From: Oscillospiraceae bacterium
GTDB lineage: Bacteria > Bacillota > Clostridia > Oscillospirales > Ruminococcaceae
Assembly: GCA_020054675.1 (NCBI GenBank)
Contig: JAIHAL010000006.1
Span: 35,140 to 99,139, forward strand
Direction of reading: 5' to 3'
Length of the DNA: 64,000 bases
Of the stretch, positions 34,023 to 42,575 are shown one piece after another (position 1 is the first letter of the stretch; each line of letters opens with the position of its first letter). The position numbers and the translations under genes are program-made. The notes under the pieces were generated by a model that saw only the letters and a program-made list of their open reading frames with translations, was not told the DNA's origin and made no database searches.

Positions 34023-34447
34023 TTTTCGTCATCCCCCTCTGCCTCTTCTTCCTCTTTGCCCAAAACCTTTGAAACCGTTTCACAGGCAAGAACCATGCCG
34101 AAATATGCCGCTGCAAATCCAAGCATAACCGACACCGTTACATATGACAGCGCCGAAAAATACTCACCGTTTTTTAAAAGCGCGACTGTTTCTTTGCAAA
34201 GGGTTGAAAAAGTAGTAAATGCGCCCAAAAATCCGGTTGCAATTCCAAGCCTTACATCGGCATTCATGTCACGCACTTCATATGCAATCGTTAAAATCAA
34301 AGCCAGCAGAAAGCTGCCGACTACATTTATGATTAACGTATTGAGCGGAATATTTTCATTGTATCCGGGTATTTGCCAGCCTTTGACCGCAAACCTTAAA
34401 ATTGCTCCTAAAAATCCGCCGCAGGCTATAAAAATGTATTTTTTCAT
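34019..34447 (-). CDS. crcB: CrcB/Fluc fluoride channel subunit 1
   Basis: 142 residues, four helices, GGFLGAILRFAV at the start and TGFLGAFTTFSTL (about 90-102). The C-terminus is acidic (GKEEEEAEGDDEN), unlike its partner. No match to the fluoride riboswitch consensus was found in the 270-base region upstream. Confidence 0.93.
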   Translation of the reverse strand: MKKYIFIACGGFLGAILRFAVKGWQIPGYNENIPLNTLIINVVGSFLLALILTIAYEVRDMNADVRLGIATGFLGAFTTFSTLCKETVALLKNGEYFSALSYVTVSVMLGFAAAYFGMVLACETVSKVLGKEEEEAEGDDEN

Positions 34448-34716
34448 TTTTATTGCAGTCCTTTTTTATTTTTTTAATCCGCGTTTTGCATTGACAATCG
34501 GTAAGGCCATTTTTCAATTTCAATTCTTGTGCAAAACAGCTTATTAATTTATTATAATCGTTATTGGAAAATTATTTATGAATTTTATGTTAATAAACTA
34601 AATAAGAATATAGCGCCATGGTGCGGTGACAACCATTCCGCCAACAGCAAAAAATCTTGTAAAGTATTTTAAAAGATGATATAATCAAATAAATAAATTA
34701 CGAAAGGGACATTGAG
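34448..34716. other. Divergent intergenic region crcB/galM with a GC-rich structured island
   Basis: Mostly AT-rich. At 34612-34650 lies a GC-rich segment with mutually exclusive pairings (ATGGT/ACCAT, GCGG/CCGC, GGT/ACC, and the near-palindrome GCGCCATGGTGC). It ends just before the galM promoter. It lacks the fluoride-riboswitch core. Confidence 0.45.
34657..34685 (+). promoter_or_regulatory. SigmaA promoter of galM
   Basis: TTGTAA (34657-34662), a 17-base spacer, TATAAT (34680-34685), extended -10 TGA. Confidence 0.75.
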
Positions 34717-35760
34717 ATGGCTTTGATATCAAAAAAATCTTTTGGAAAAACTTCTGACGGAAAAGAGGTTTTTTCGTATACCCTTAAAAATTCTTCCGGT
34801 TCGGAAGTGGAAGTCATAAGCTACGGCGGTGCGATACGCTCAATTAAGGTGCCGGACAAAAACGGAAAACTTTGCGATGTGGCGCTTGGATTTGATTCGG
34901 TGCAGGATTATGAAAAGCAAACCTTTTTTATGGGCGCGCTTATAGGAAGATGCTCAAATAGAATTGAAAACAGCGAATTTGAGCTTAACGGAAAAATTTA
35001 CAAATTAAATCCAAACGAGGGGCAAAATCACCTCCATGGAGGAATTAAGGGCTTTGATAAGGTTATATGGGAATGCGCCGAGGAGGATGGCACTCTTGCG
35101 CTTTCTTATTTCAGCCAAAACGGCGAAGAAAATTATCCCGGAAATTTAAAGGTAAAAGTTGTTTACAGCCTTTCCGATAAAAACGAGCTGAAAATAGATT
35201 ATACAGCCGTTTGCGATGAGGATACCGTATGCAATCTTACAAACCATGCTTATTTCAACCTTTCGGGACATGACAGTGGAAGCATTTTGGAGCATAGCTT
35301 GAAGCTTCATGCAAAAAGCTATACCCCTGCGGATGAAAAAAGCCTGCCTACGGGAGAAATTGCCGCAGTTGAGGGTACTCCGCTTGATTTTACGGAATTC
35401 CATGTTATAGGTGAAAGGATTGATGCTGATTTTGACCAGCTTAAGTATGCAAAAGGCTATGACCATAACTGGATTGTCAATGGTGATGGATTTAGACTTG
35501 CGGCGGAACTTTTCAGCGAAAAAACCGGTATAATTATGAACACCTATACTGACCTGCCGGGGATACAATTTTACAGCGGAAACTATATTAATGGAAAACC
35601 AACTGGCAAGGACGGCGCCGTTTACGGATTCAGAAGCGGGCTTTGCCTTGAAACCCAGTTTTTCCCCAACTCAATGAAGCATAAAAATTTCCCGTCGCCG
35701 GTTTTGAAAAAAGGCGAAACCTATCATAGCGTTACCGTTTATGAATTTAAAACAAAATAA
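34717..35760 (+). CDS. galM: Aldose 1-epimerase (galactose mutarotase)
   Basis: GalM interconverts alpha and beta anomers of galactose and glucose before the Leloir pathway. The 347-residue protein has GRCSNRIENSEF, GQNHLHGG-KGFDKVIW (His), TNHAYFNLSGH (catalytic His), YDHNWIV, and the C-terminal FRSGLCLETQFFPNSM with the catalytic Glu in LET. AAAGGGAC lies upstream of the ATG. It acts naturally downstream of the GH2 enzyme, but lies 13 kb away. A terminator follows. Confidence 0.95.
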   Translation: MALISKKSFGKTSDGKEVFSYTLKNSSGSEVEVISYGGAIRSIKVPDKNGKLCDVALGFDSVQDYEKQTFFMGALIGRCSNRIENSEFELNGKIYKLNPNEGQNHLHGGIKGFDKVIWECAEEDGTLALSYFSQNGEENYPGNLKVKVVYSLSDKNELKIDYTAVCDEDTVCNLTNHAYFNLSGHDSGSILEHSLKLHAKSYTPADEKSLPTGEIAAVEGTPLDFTEFHVIGERIDADFDQLKYAKGYDHNWIVNGDGFRLAAELFSEKTGIIMNTYTDLPGIQFYSGNYINGKPTGKDGAVYGFRSGLCLETQFFPNSMKHKNFPSPVLKKGETYHSVTVYEFKTK

Positions 35761-35767
35761 TATTGCG

Positions 35768-35806
35768 GCGGCAAAGTGCTTTATCAAAAGCACTTTGCCG
35801 CATTTT
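35768..35806 (+). terminator. Terminator of galM
   Basis: GCGGCAAAGTGCTTT (35768-35782) pairs with AAAGCACTTTGCCGC (35787-35801), with an ATTTTG tail. Confidence 0.8.
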
Positions 35807-35971
35807 GCTCTTATAATGAAATTTTACCTGATTTTTATTTTTGACAGCTTTTAAAATACATTTTAGAAAATATAATAATATACACTGCAAATTTTGCTGC
35901 ATAAGCCATCAATTTAATTTTTGTAATTTTAAGAGAGCAAAACTTTTGGCATTATAGAAACGGAGCAGTGT

Positions 35972-36889
35972 ATGGGAGAAATTATAAAATTAAACGAATC
36001 AGATGAAAATGATTTATGCCGCGGGATAAGCTTTTATTCGTTTACAGAGGATTTTTCCGAAATAAGGTTTCAAAAGAAAAGCAGACTTTCGGGCAAAGAA
36101 ATAAAAATCATCGTGCAGGCGCTTGCCGCAGGAAAAGACTTTGCACAGAAAAAAATAATCAACGCGGTTTTGATTAAAAAAGTTTTGGAGGAAAATCCGG
36201 ATGTAAAAATGGCGGTCGATGAGATTAAAAATTATGATGAATATACTTACAAACATTCGTTAAATACGGCGTTTTATGCTATGCTTATTGCAAAATGGCT
36301 TAAATTTTCAGAAAAACAGGTAAAAGAAATAATTTGCGCAGGACTTTTGCATGATATAGGAAAGCTTAAAATTCCGCTGGATGTGCTGAATAAAAAAGAA
36401 AAAATCACTGATTATGAGTATGGATTGATAAAAAACCATACCATATACGGTTTTAATTTAATAAGGAATATGAAGGGGATTAACAATTCAATAAGACAAG
36501 CGGTTCTGCTTCATCACGAAAGGATGGACAAATCAGGATATCCTTTTAAATCCGGTCTGTCGGATATTAATGCTTATGCAAAAATAATTGCCGTTGCGGA
36601 TGTTTATGACGCAATGTGCTCCGACAGGGTTTATAAAAAGCGAAAAAGCCATTTTGAGGCATTCAGGATGTTTAAAAATGAAGGTCATGAGATTTTTGAC
36701 GCCAAGATTTTAAAAGTGTTTTTAAGCAGAATGCCCAAATTTTTAATAGGCATGGATGTGCTGCTCTCCGATGGCGAAATCGGGACAATATGTGAAATTT
36801 CGCCTGATTCTCCGGAATACCCGCTCATTAAAACTTCACATGGGCTTATTGCTGCCGGTGTGGATGCAGCCGTTTTAAAGATAATATAA
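35972..36889 (+). CDS. HD-GYP domain protein with altered GYP loop
   Basis: A 305-residue cytosolic protein with an HD-GYP domain (about residues 85-265), the type that degrades cyclic di-GMP. HDIGKLKIP (the HD pair) and LLHHERMDKSGYP are visible; the usual HHExxDGxGYP has Lys in place of the first Gly, which may change activity. An N-terminal about 80-residue segment lacks a recognised domain, and a short C-terminal beta segment contains MDVLLSDGEIGTI, as in the HD-GYP protein at 40650. It is a single-gene unit with a terminator, convergent with the SPFH gene. Confidence 0.83.
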   Translation: MGEIIKLNESDENDLCRGISFYSFTEDFSEIRFQKKSRLSGKEIKIIVQALAAGKDFAQKKIINAVLIKKVLEENPDVKMAVDEIKNYDEYTYKHSLNTAFYAMLIAKWLKFSEKQVKEIICAGLLHDIGKLKIPLDVLNKKEKITDYEYGLIKNHTIYGFNLIRNMKGINNSIRQAVLLHHERMDKSGYPFKSGLSDINAYAKIIAVADVYDAMCSDRVYKKRKSHFEAFRMFKNEGHEIFDAKILKVFLSRMPKFLIGMDVLLSDGEIGTICEISPDSPEYPLIKTSHGLIAAGVDAAVLKII

Positions 36890-36920
36890 AAGGCCGCCGC
36901 ATTTTTACGGTAGCCTTTTA
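36888..36920. terminator. Imperfect bidirectional terminator
   Basis: AAAAGGC (36888-36894) pairs with GCCTTTT (36913-36919), with CCG/CGG inside. It sits between two convergent genes. Confidence 0.6.
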
Positions 36921-36931
36921 TTATAACAGCT

Positions 36932-37885
36932 TTATTTTTCTGAAACAATTTCTTTAAGCGATGAAGCAAGGCCTGCAATGCCTTGGATTTCCGACGGGAT
37001 GATGATTTTTGTAGCCTTTCCGTCGGCAGCTTTTGCAAAGGCTTCAAGGCTTTTAAGCGCAATAACCTGCGAATTTGGGTTTGCGTTGTTGAGCTTTACA
37101 ATGCTGTCTGCAAGAGCTTGCTGTACAAGGGCAATAGCTTCTGCTTCACCTTTGGCTTCAAGGATTTTTTGCTGCCTTATGCCGTCTGCACGCAAAATCA
37201 TTGCCTGCTGTTCTGCTTCGGCCTTTAAGATTTCAGCTTGCTTTTCAGCTTCGGCGCGCAGGATTTTTGATTCCTTTTCACCTTCCGCAACAAGGATTTG
37301 CGATTTCTTGTCGCCTTCCGCTTGAAGGATTTTTTCACGTCTTTCACGTTCCGCCTTCATTTGTTTTTCCATGGCATCCTGTATTTCTCTCGGCGGGAGG
37401 ATGTTTTTAAGCTCAACGCGGTTTACCTTGATTCCCCAGCGGTCGGTTGCCATGTCAAGGATTGAGGTTATTTTTGTATTTATAACATCCCTTGAAGTAA
37501 GGGTGGTGTCAAGCTCCATTTCGCCTATGATATTTCTGAGCGTTGTTGCCGAAAGGTTTTCAATTGCCGAAAGAGGCCTTTCAACTCCATAAGTATATTG
37601 CTTTGCGTCTGTTACCTGATAAAACACAACTGTGTCGATTTGCATGGTTACGTTATCCTTGGTGATAACCGGCTGGGGCTTGAAATCAACGACCTGTTCC
37701 TTTATGGAAACTTTTTTTGCAATCTTGTCTATAAAGGGAACGAGGAAATGCGGTCCGGTGCCCCAGGACTGATAATAGGTGCCAAGCCTTTCAACAACGT
37801 AAACTTGAGCCTGCGGCACAATTTTAATGCAGGAAACAAGAATTAACAGCAAGACAATTATTATACCTAATACAACATATTCCAT
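36932..37885 (-). CDS. SPFH (stomatin/prohibitin) family protein, QmcA-like
   Basis: 317 residues. One N-terminal membrane helix (VVLGIIIVLLLILVSCI) is followed by the SPFH/band-7 domain (QAQVYVVERLGTYYQSWGTG, NVTMQIDTVVFYQVTD, LDTTLTSRDVINTKI) and a long Glu/Lys/Ala-rich coiled coil (about 180-260). It forms scaffolds in membrane microdomains. The upstream NfeD-like gene is its usual partner. AAGGAG lies upstream of the ATG. Exact cellular role not shown. Confidence 0.92.
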   Translation of the reverse strand: MEYVVLGIIIVLLLILVSCIKIVPQAQVYVVERLGTYYQSWGTGPHFLVPFIDKIAKKVSIKEQVVDFKPQPVITKDNVTMQIDTVVFYQVTDAKQYTYGVERPLSAIENLSATTLRNIIGEMELDTTLTSRDVINTKITSILDMATDRWGIKVNRVELKNILPPREIQDAMEKQMKAERERREKILQAEGDKKSQILVAEGEKESKILRAEAEKQAEILKAEAEQQAMILRADGIRQQKILEAKGEAEAIALVQQALADSIVKLNNANPNSQVIALKSLEAFAKAADGKATKIIIPSEIQGIAGLASSLKEIVSEK

Positions 37886-37907
37886 ATAAAAAACTCCTTA
37901 TTTTAAT

Positions 37908-38357
37908 TTATTCTTCTTTTTGGGTTGAAACATAAAGCTTTGCGCCTTCAATTTTGTCCACCACAACGGTTTCTCCGGCAGGAATCGGCTGGCCTTCGCT
38001 TGAAACCGCCATCCAATCAACCTCATTAAGTCTGACTCTTCCGGTCATTTTAAGATTGTCTATGCTTTCGATAACCAGAGCTTTTTTGCCTACATCCATT
38101 TCAGCGTTTGTCGGAACGGGCGGCTTGGAAAAAAGCTTTTTCAGTATAGGACGGGTAAATATCAGCAGCAAAGCTGAAACTCCCGCAAAAACCGCTATTT
38201 GGATATAAAGCGGCATTGGAACAGCGGCAATCAAAGCCGCAACGAGAGCGCCTGCTGCAAACCATATTGAAACAAGCTGCATTGTGGCAAGTTCGGCTAT
38301 TATCAAAACGATAAAAGCTGCCAGCCAGAAAATAGTTTCATTTGAAAAGCCTGACAT
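37908..38357 (-). CDS. NfeD-like membrane protein
   Basis: 149 residues from ATG 38357 (AAAGGAG 7 bases upstream; a longer frame upstream has no ribosome site). Three to four membrane helices (about 8-75) are followed by a soluble OB-fold domain with DVGKKALVIESIDNLKMTGRVRLNEVDWMAVS, the NfeD C-terminal signature. It is the usual partner of SPFH proteins and precedes one here by 22 bases. Short form without the ClpP-like protease part. Confidence 0.9.
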   Translation of the reverse strand: MSGFSNETIFWLAAFIVLIIAELATMQLVSIWFAAGALVAALIAAVPMPLYIQIAVFAGVSALLLIFTRPILKKLFSKPPVPTNAEMDVGKKALVIESIDNLKMTGRVRLNEVDWMAVSSEGQPIPAGETVVVDKIEGAKLYVSTQKEE

Positions 38358-38439
38358 AAAATTTCTCCTTTCCGCTTCATTTGGCGCCAAAATCAGCAAA
38401 TGCTTTTTTAAAAAAGCTTTGGGGTTTTCCCTTGTTATT

Positions 38440-38468
38440 ATATTATCACAGTTTGGATATATATACAA
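38440..38468 (-). promoter_or_regulatory. Promoter of the NfeD-SPFH operon
   Basis: Minus strand TTGTAT (38463-38468), a 17-base spacer, TAATAT (38440-38445), extended -10 TGA. Confidence 0.6.
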
Positions 38469-38675
38469 GTTTGTTTTTGACATAAAAGCAATTAAAAAGC
38501 TTATTTTTTTAAAATGTAAAATATTTTTTTAAAAAGCTGCGCAAAGCGATTTTAAGGCATGGGGAGGATTTGCAACGCATATATTTTGATTTTAATAAAA
38601 TCCTATGTTTTCTTACGTTTTCTTTGTTTTTCTCGCTAAGTCTCGCGTTTTCGTGTTTTTATGAGGGGGAAATAA
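38469..38675. other. AT-rich spacer, nothing recognised
   Basis: Between the NfeD promoter and the tRNA-Lys terminator. Contains GGGGAGG at 38561-38567 followed by a TTG and a short hydrophobic frame, but this runs into the tRNA and is not accepted as a gene. Confidence 0.4.
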
Positions 38676-38709
38676 AAAATCCGCATTTCAAAACTGAAAT
38701 GCGGATTTT
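38676..38709 (-). terminator. Terminator of tRNA-Lys
   Basis: AAAATCCGCATTTC (38676-38689) pairs with its complement (38696-38709), with a T-rich tail on the minus strand. Confidence 0.8.
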
Positions 38710-38726
38710 CATGAAGCGTTTTGACC

Positions 38727-38802
38727 TGGTGAGACATCGGGGGCTCGAACCCCGGACCCTTTGATTAAAAGCCAAATGCTCTGCCAGCTGAGCTAATGTC
38801 TC
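38727..38802 (-). tRNA. tRNA-Lys (anticodon UUU)
   Basis: 76 bases on the minus strand: acceptor GAGACAT/ATGTCTC, encoded CCA (38727-38729), anticodon loop CTTTTAA giving TTT. D-loop AGCTCAGCTGGCAGAGC and T-loop GTTCGAG are normal. Confidence 0.97.
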
Positions 38803-38821
38803 ATTTACAGAACGCTTAATT

Positions 38822-38850
38822 ATTATAGCAAAAAGGCACTGTGCTGTCAA
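38822..38850 (-). promoter_or_regulatory. SigmaA promoter of tRNA-Lys
   Basis: Minus strand TTGACA (38845-38850), a 17-base spacer and TATAAT (38822-38827). Confidence 0.85.
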
Positions 38851-38924
38851 TATGTTTTTTTACTTTTTATTTTTATTACAATATTTTTGCCGATAAAATC
38901 TTATTTTTATACAATAACAACAAT

Positions 38925-39440
38925 TTAGAAGAAAAAACATATAGTTACAGCGCTGATAATAAAGCCGGTAAGGTCCGCCATAAGGGCGCAAAACAGGGTA
39001 TGCCTTATTTTTTTTATTTTTGTCGAGCCAAAATAAACGGCAATGGTATAAAATGTCGTTTCTGTTGAGCCGAGCATAACGCTTGCAACCCTTCCGGCAA
39101 AGCTGTCAGGATGAGTGGAATTTAAAATACTTTCGTATACCGCAAGCGCACCGCTGCCGGATATGGGTCTGACCAATGCAAGGGGTATGCATTCGGCGGG
39201 GAAGTGGAAAAATGATGCCAATGGTGAAACGGCATATGAAAGTATGTCAAAAGCGCCGGATGCCTTAAACATTCCTACTGCAGTCATAAGCGCTATAATT
39301 GCCGGAAGTATGCTGATTCCGGTTTTGAGGTTTTCTTTGGCGCCTTCAATGAATTCGTTAAAGACATCAACATCTTTTATAAGGCCGAATATAAGTACTG
39401 CGCCGATTATGCAAGGTATTATAAAATCGGAAAATCTCAT
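38925..39440 (-). CDS. spmB: Spore maturation protein B
   Basis: 171 residues from ATG 39440, which overlaps the spmA stop by 4 bases and has AAGGAGG upstream. A membrane protein with a nucleoside-recognition (Gate) domain: GISILPAIIALMTAVGMFKASG, RPISGSGALAVYESILNSTHPDS and MLGSTETTFYTIAVYFGST are SpmB hallmarks. In B. subtilis SpmA and SpmB are needed for spore core dehydration. No terminator found after it. Confidence 0.93.
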   Translation of the reverse strand: MRFSDFIIPCIIGAVLIFGLIKDVDVFNEFIEGAKENLKTGISILPAIIALMTAVGMFKASGAFDILSYAVSPLASFFHFPAECIPLALVRPISGSGALAVYESILNSTHPDSFAGRVASVMLGSTETTFYTIAVYFGSTKIKKIRHTLFCALMADLTGFIISAVTICFFF

Positions 39441-40021
39441 TTTTTCCTCCTTATTTTGTTGAGCACAAGCGCTAAAATAAGTCCTATGCCAACGCTTAAA
39501 AGCGAGGTTATCCATACGCAGGGAAGTATGTCAAACGGCTGCAATGAGCCGTGTTTGAGCCTTAAAGACGCAACTGTTGTCGGGATGAGGGTTATGGAGG
39601 CGGTATTGAGCACCGTAAATACTATCATGTTGTCGCTTGCGCTGTCTTTTGTCCTGTCCTCTTTTTCAAGTTCGTGCATTGCCTCTATTCCAAGCGGAGT
39701 TGCGGCATTTCCAAGTCCTAAAAGATTTGCGGCCACGTTCATGGAAATTGCCTTAAAAGCTTTTCCGTTGAAGTCGAGGTTTTTAAAAATCAATTTTGCA
39801 ATGGGCTTAAAAAGAGAGCTTAATTTGCCGGTAAGTCCGGATTTGTCCGCAATTCTCATAATTCCGCCCCAAACGCACATTCCGCCAAGCAGGTAAAGGA
39901 AAAGCTCTATTGCCTTTGCCCCTTCTTCAAGCGCGGCATTTGAAACTTTATCCATTCTGCCCGTACTTATTCCAAATATAACCGAAAGGATTATCATTAT
40001 CCCAAAAACCCACTTCATCAT
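39437..40021 (-). CDS. spmA: Spore maturation protein A
   Basis: 194 residues with several membrane helices and the SpmA stretches GGMCVWGGIMRIADKSGLTGKL, NLLGLGNAATPLGIEAMHEL and NTASITLIPTTVASLR. AAGGGAG lies 8 bases before the first ATG. It forms a two-gene unit with spmB and marks the organism as a spore former. Confidence 0.93.
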   Translation of the reverse strand: MMKWVFGIMIILSVIFGISTGRMDKVSNAALEEGAKAIELFLYLLGGMCVWGGIMRIADKSGLTGKLSSLFKPIAKLIFKNLDFNGKAFKAISMNVAANLLGLGNAATPLGIEAMHELEKEDRTKDSASDNMIVFTVLNTASITLIPTTVASLRLKHGSLQPFDILPCVWITSLLSVGIGLILALVLNKIRRKK

Positions 40022-40145
40022 GGATATTACTCCCTTTTATGGCAATTATATAAATTTTATTTTGACATTCATGATATTTTAATGCGAAAAATGGATTATT
40101 TTTTGGTGTTCACAACTTTCCCATAGTATTTCCATACAAAATAAA

Positions 40146-40174
40146 TTGACAATTTTATACAAGATAGTTATAAT
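40146..40174 (+). promoter_or_regulatory. Consensus SigmaA promoter of the AbrB-like gene
   Basis: TTGACA (40146-40151), a 17-base spacer, TATAAT (40169-40174): both hexamers perfect. The start codon is 83 bases on. Confidence 0.85.
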
Positions 40175-40257
40175 ATAGTTGTAAAGCAGAAAATGCAACT
40201 GCTTTTTACCGTAAGAATTTAATTTTTACACAAAGATTTTACAGGAGGAATTCTAAA

Positions 40258-40497
40258 ATGAAAGCGACCGGAATGGTTAGAAAAATTGACGAACTTGGAA
40301 GGATAGTGCTCCCCATTGAACTCAGAAGAACTTTGGATATTGCCGAGAGGGACCCTGTTGAAATTTATGTTGACCAGGACACTATTATTCTCAAAAAATA
40401 CAAGACAAGCTGCGTTTTTTGCGGAAATCAGGAAAATCTTATAGATTTCAAAGGCAAAAACATTTGCACAGACTGCCTCACTCAGCTTAAAAAGTAA
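40258..40497 (+). CDS. AbrB-type transition-state regulator with C-terminal zinc ribbon
   Basis: 79 residues. The N-terminal AbrB/SpoVT swapped-hairpin DNA-binding domain is clear: MKATGMVRKIDELGRIVLPIELRRTL (residues 1-26). The C-terminal half has CVFC (51-54) and CTDC (about 70-73), a four-Cys zinc-ribbon-like knuckle in place of the usual AbrB tail. AGGAGG lies 8 bases before the ATG and the promoter is consensus, so it is well expressed. It probably controls growth-phase and sporulation genes. A terminator follows. Confidence 0.9.
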   Translation: MKATGMVRKIDELGRIVLPIELRRTLDIAERDPVEIYVDQDTIILKKYKTSCVFCGNQENLIDFKGKNICTDCLTQLKK

Positions 40498-40530
40498 GAT
40501 TTAAAATCAGTTTTAGCTTAATACATACTA

Positions 40531-40572
40531 AAAAATTCCTTTCTCACGCCAAATGTTGAAAGGAATTTTTTT
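40531..40572 (+). terminator. Terminator of the AbrB-like gene
   Basis: AAAAATTCCTTTC (40531-40543) pairs with 40558-40570, followed by TTTTTTT. Confidence 0.85.
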
Positions 40573-40581
40573 GTTTTTTTG

Positions 40582-40610
40582 TTGTATTTTTGTACCAAAT
40601 ATATTATAAT
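40582..40610 (+). promoter_or_regulatory. Promoter of the HD-GYP gene at 40650
   Basis: TTGTAT (40582-40587), a 17-base spacer and TATAAT (40605-40610). Confidence 0.6.
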
Positions 40611-40649
40611 AGTAATGACAAAATTTATTGCTGAAAGGTCGATGAAGAA

Positions 40650-41714
40650 TTGCTTTTTCTGGACGTAAAAAATCTCTTTCCCGGCATGAGGCTGGCAAGG
40701 GATATACACTACTATGACACTTCTAAAAGAAAAATGATTGAGCTTAAAAAAGGAACCGATCTTACAAGCGAAAACATACGCAGCTTTAGGGCTTCAAACA
40801 TAAACGGTGTGTATGTGGATTATGTGCCCGATGATTTGGAGCCGGTTTCAAACATTGACGACGGACTAAAAAACGATGCAGTGGCTGCCCTTAAAATTCT
40901 TGCAGATAATTTCTTAAATACTCCCGAAAGCATTCAGGCGCTGCATATACAATCACTCTCAAAAATTTCCTCAATGCTTGTGGAAAGCCTTTTGCAGGAC
41001 AGAAATGCGCTGATTAATATTTTTAACTTAAAAAAACACGATGAATACACATATCACCATTCGGTAAGTGTCGCGGTTATTGCTGTGGCAATCGGCATGG
41101 AGCTTGGTTTTGATGAAAGAACTCTGCATGACCTTGCTTTGAGCGGAATGCTTCACGACATAGGAAAGGTTACTATTCCGGTAGAAATAATAAATAAGCC
41201 TGCAAGGCTTACAAACCGCGAATTTGACGTAATAAAGACGCATCCGATAAATGCGGGAGTCCACCTCGTAAAAAGAAATTTGGTTAATGAAAATACTTTT
41301 AAAGGAATTGTTTTCCATCATGAGAGATGGGATGGAACAGGATATCCGAATGGGCTTGACGGGGATAAAATCCCGCTTTTTGCAAGGATTATAACTGTTG
41401 CGGATGTTTATGACGCTCTTACTTCAAACAGGCCTTACAGAGCGCCTATGCAGCCATCGGAAGCAATAGAGTACATAATGGGCGGCTGCGGCTCTATTTT
41501 TGATGTGGATATAGTAAAGGTTTTCCTTAAAAAAATAGCGCCCTATCCTGCCGGCAAGAAAGTAAAGCTCAGCGACGGCAGGATAGCGACGGTTGTAAGA
41601 AATCATCCGGAACATCCGCTTCGTCCCGTTGTAAAAGTAAACGGCACGTCGGAAGTCATCGACCTTTTAAAGGATACTAACTCAATGAATATTACTATTA
41701 AAGAAGTTATATAA
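40650..41714 (+). CDS. HD-GYP cyclic di-GMP phosphodiesterase
   Basis: 354 residues from TTG 40650 (AAAGG 11 bases upstream, so the start is less certain). The N-terminal 120 residues are a DUF3391-like segment (LFPGMRLARDIHYYDTSKRKMIELKKGTDLT). The HD-GYP domain (about 130-310) has canonical HDIGKVTIP, HHERWDGTGYP and the metal His of YHHSVSVAV, so it should hydrolyse c-di-GMP. A C-terminal beta segment GKKVKLSDGRIATVV matches HD-GYP at 35972. Its stop directly adjoins the stop of the convergent esterase. Confidence 0.88.
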   Translation: MLFLDVKNLFPGMRLARDIHYYDTSKRKMIELKKGTDLTSENIRSFRASNINGVYVDYVPDDLEPVSNIDDGLKNDAVAALKILADNFLNTPESIQALHIQSLSKISSMLVESLLQDRNALINIFNLKKHDEYTYHHSVSVAVIAVAIGMELGFDERTLHDLALSGMLHDIGKVTIPVEIINKPARLTNREFDVIKTHPINAGVHLVKRNLVNENTFKGIVFHHERWDGTGYPNGLDGDKIPLFARIITVADVYDALTSNRPYRAPMQPSEAIEYIMGGCGSIFDVDIVKVFLKKIAPYPAGKKVKLSDGRIATVVRNHPEHPLRPVVKVNGTSEVIDLLKDTNSMNITIKEVI

Positions 41715-42542
41715 TTAAAGGCTTTTTATAAACCTTATAGCTTTGGCGAACCATTCGGCACAAACTTCATTGTACTGGCATTCGGCGCCTGAGGTTGTAT
41801 CGTCGCAGAGCGATATGCCATGCCCTCCTTGGGGATAAATATGGCTTTCGAACGGGATTTTATTTTTGCTGAGTGCTGTTGTAAAGAAAAGCGTGTTTTC
41901 AACGGGCACACATCCGTCGTCTGCGGCATGCCAAATAAATACCGGAGGAGTTTTTGGGCTTACCTGTTTTTCAAGCGAAACAAGCTCAAGCTTTTCTTTG
42001 CTTGGATTTTCGCCTATAATGTTGCGGATTGAACCTTCGTGGGCGTATTCGCCGCTGACAATAACCGGATAGGCAAGAATTGCGCCGTTAGGCTTATGTT
42101 CATCAGCAAAGCCAAGAGGATTTTTTACAAAATCCCTGTCCCAAAGTGTGGCAAGGCTTGCCGCAAGATGTCCTCCTGCCGAAAAACCGCAAATGAAGAT
42201 TTTATTTGGATTTATATCCCATTGCTCTGCGTTTTTGCGTACAAAAGCAAGGGCTGATGCCGCTTCAAGCAGGGCAGTGGGAAACGGCTTGTTTACCACG
42301 CTGTATCTTAAAACAAAAGCATGGATTCCAAAAGCGGCAAATCTTAAAGCTATCGGGTCTGCTTCGCGGTCTGATACAAATTCATATCCGCCTCCCGGGC
42401 AAACGATTACAGCCGGGCGGCTTTTTTTGCCTATTTCCGGCGAAACATCTATCGTATAAGCCGTAAGCGTCGGATTTAAGCCATCTGATGGAAGTCCAGC
42501 CTTTTCATAGGGAACTTTAATGTCGAAAATTTCTTTTTTCAT
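41715..42542 (-). CDS. Alpha/beta hydrolase, acetyl esterase/BD-FAE-like
   Basis: 275 residues from ATG 42542 (AGGAGG 9 bases upstream). A cytosolic serine esterase: oxyanion VIVCPGGGYEFVSDREADP, nucleophile Ser in ICGFSAGGHLAASLA, Asp in WHAADDGCVPVENT and His in GGHGISL. The pattern fits xylan or acetyl-sugar esterases and small lipases. Promoter upstream at 42576-42604. Possible role in polysaccharide side-chain removal, along with the SGNH esterase. Confidence 0.85.
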   Translation of the reverse strand: MKKEIFDIKVPYEKAGLPSDGLNPTLTAYTIDVSPEIGKKSRPAVIVCPGGGYEFVSDREADPIALRFAAFGIHAFVLRYSVVNKPFPTALLEAASALAFVRKNAEQWDINPNKIFICGFSAGGHLAASLATLWDRDFVKNPLGFADEHKPNGAILAYPVIVSGEYAHEGSIRNIIGENPSKEKLELVSLEKQVSPKTPPVFIWHAADDGCVPVENTLFFTTALSKNKIPFESHIYPQGGHGISLCDDTTSGAECQYNEVCAEWFAKAIRFIKSL

Positions 42543-42575
42543 CAAAAGATGCCTCCTTGATTTTTTTATAAAACA

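Noticed and set aside
34448..34716. Fluoride riboswitch upstream of the crcB genes
   Set aside because: No stretch fits the GGCGATGG...CGCC...AACCGC...GCTGATG core in the right order on either strand.
38570..38764. A frame starting at TTG 38570 after GGGGAGG, with a hydrophobic start
   Set aside because: It runs through the tRNA-Lys terminator and into the tRNA (RHRGLEPRTL-type ending), so the ribosome-site match is taken as chance.
38659..38850. Minus-strand frame over tRNA-Lys (LAQLAEHLAFNQRVRGSSPRC-type phrase)
   Set aside because: Translation of a tRNA gene, not a protein.
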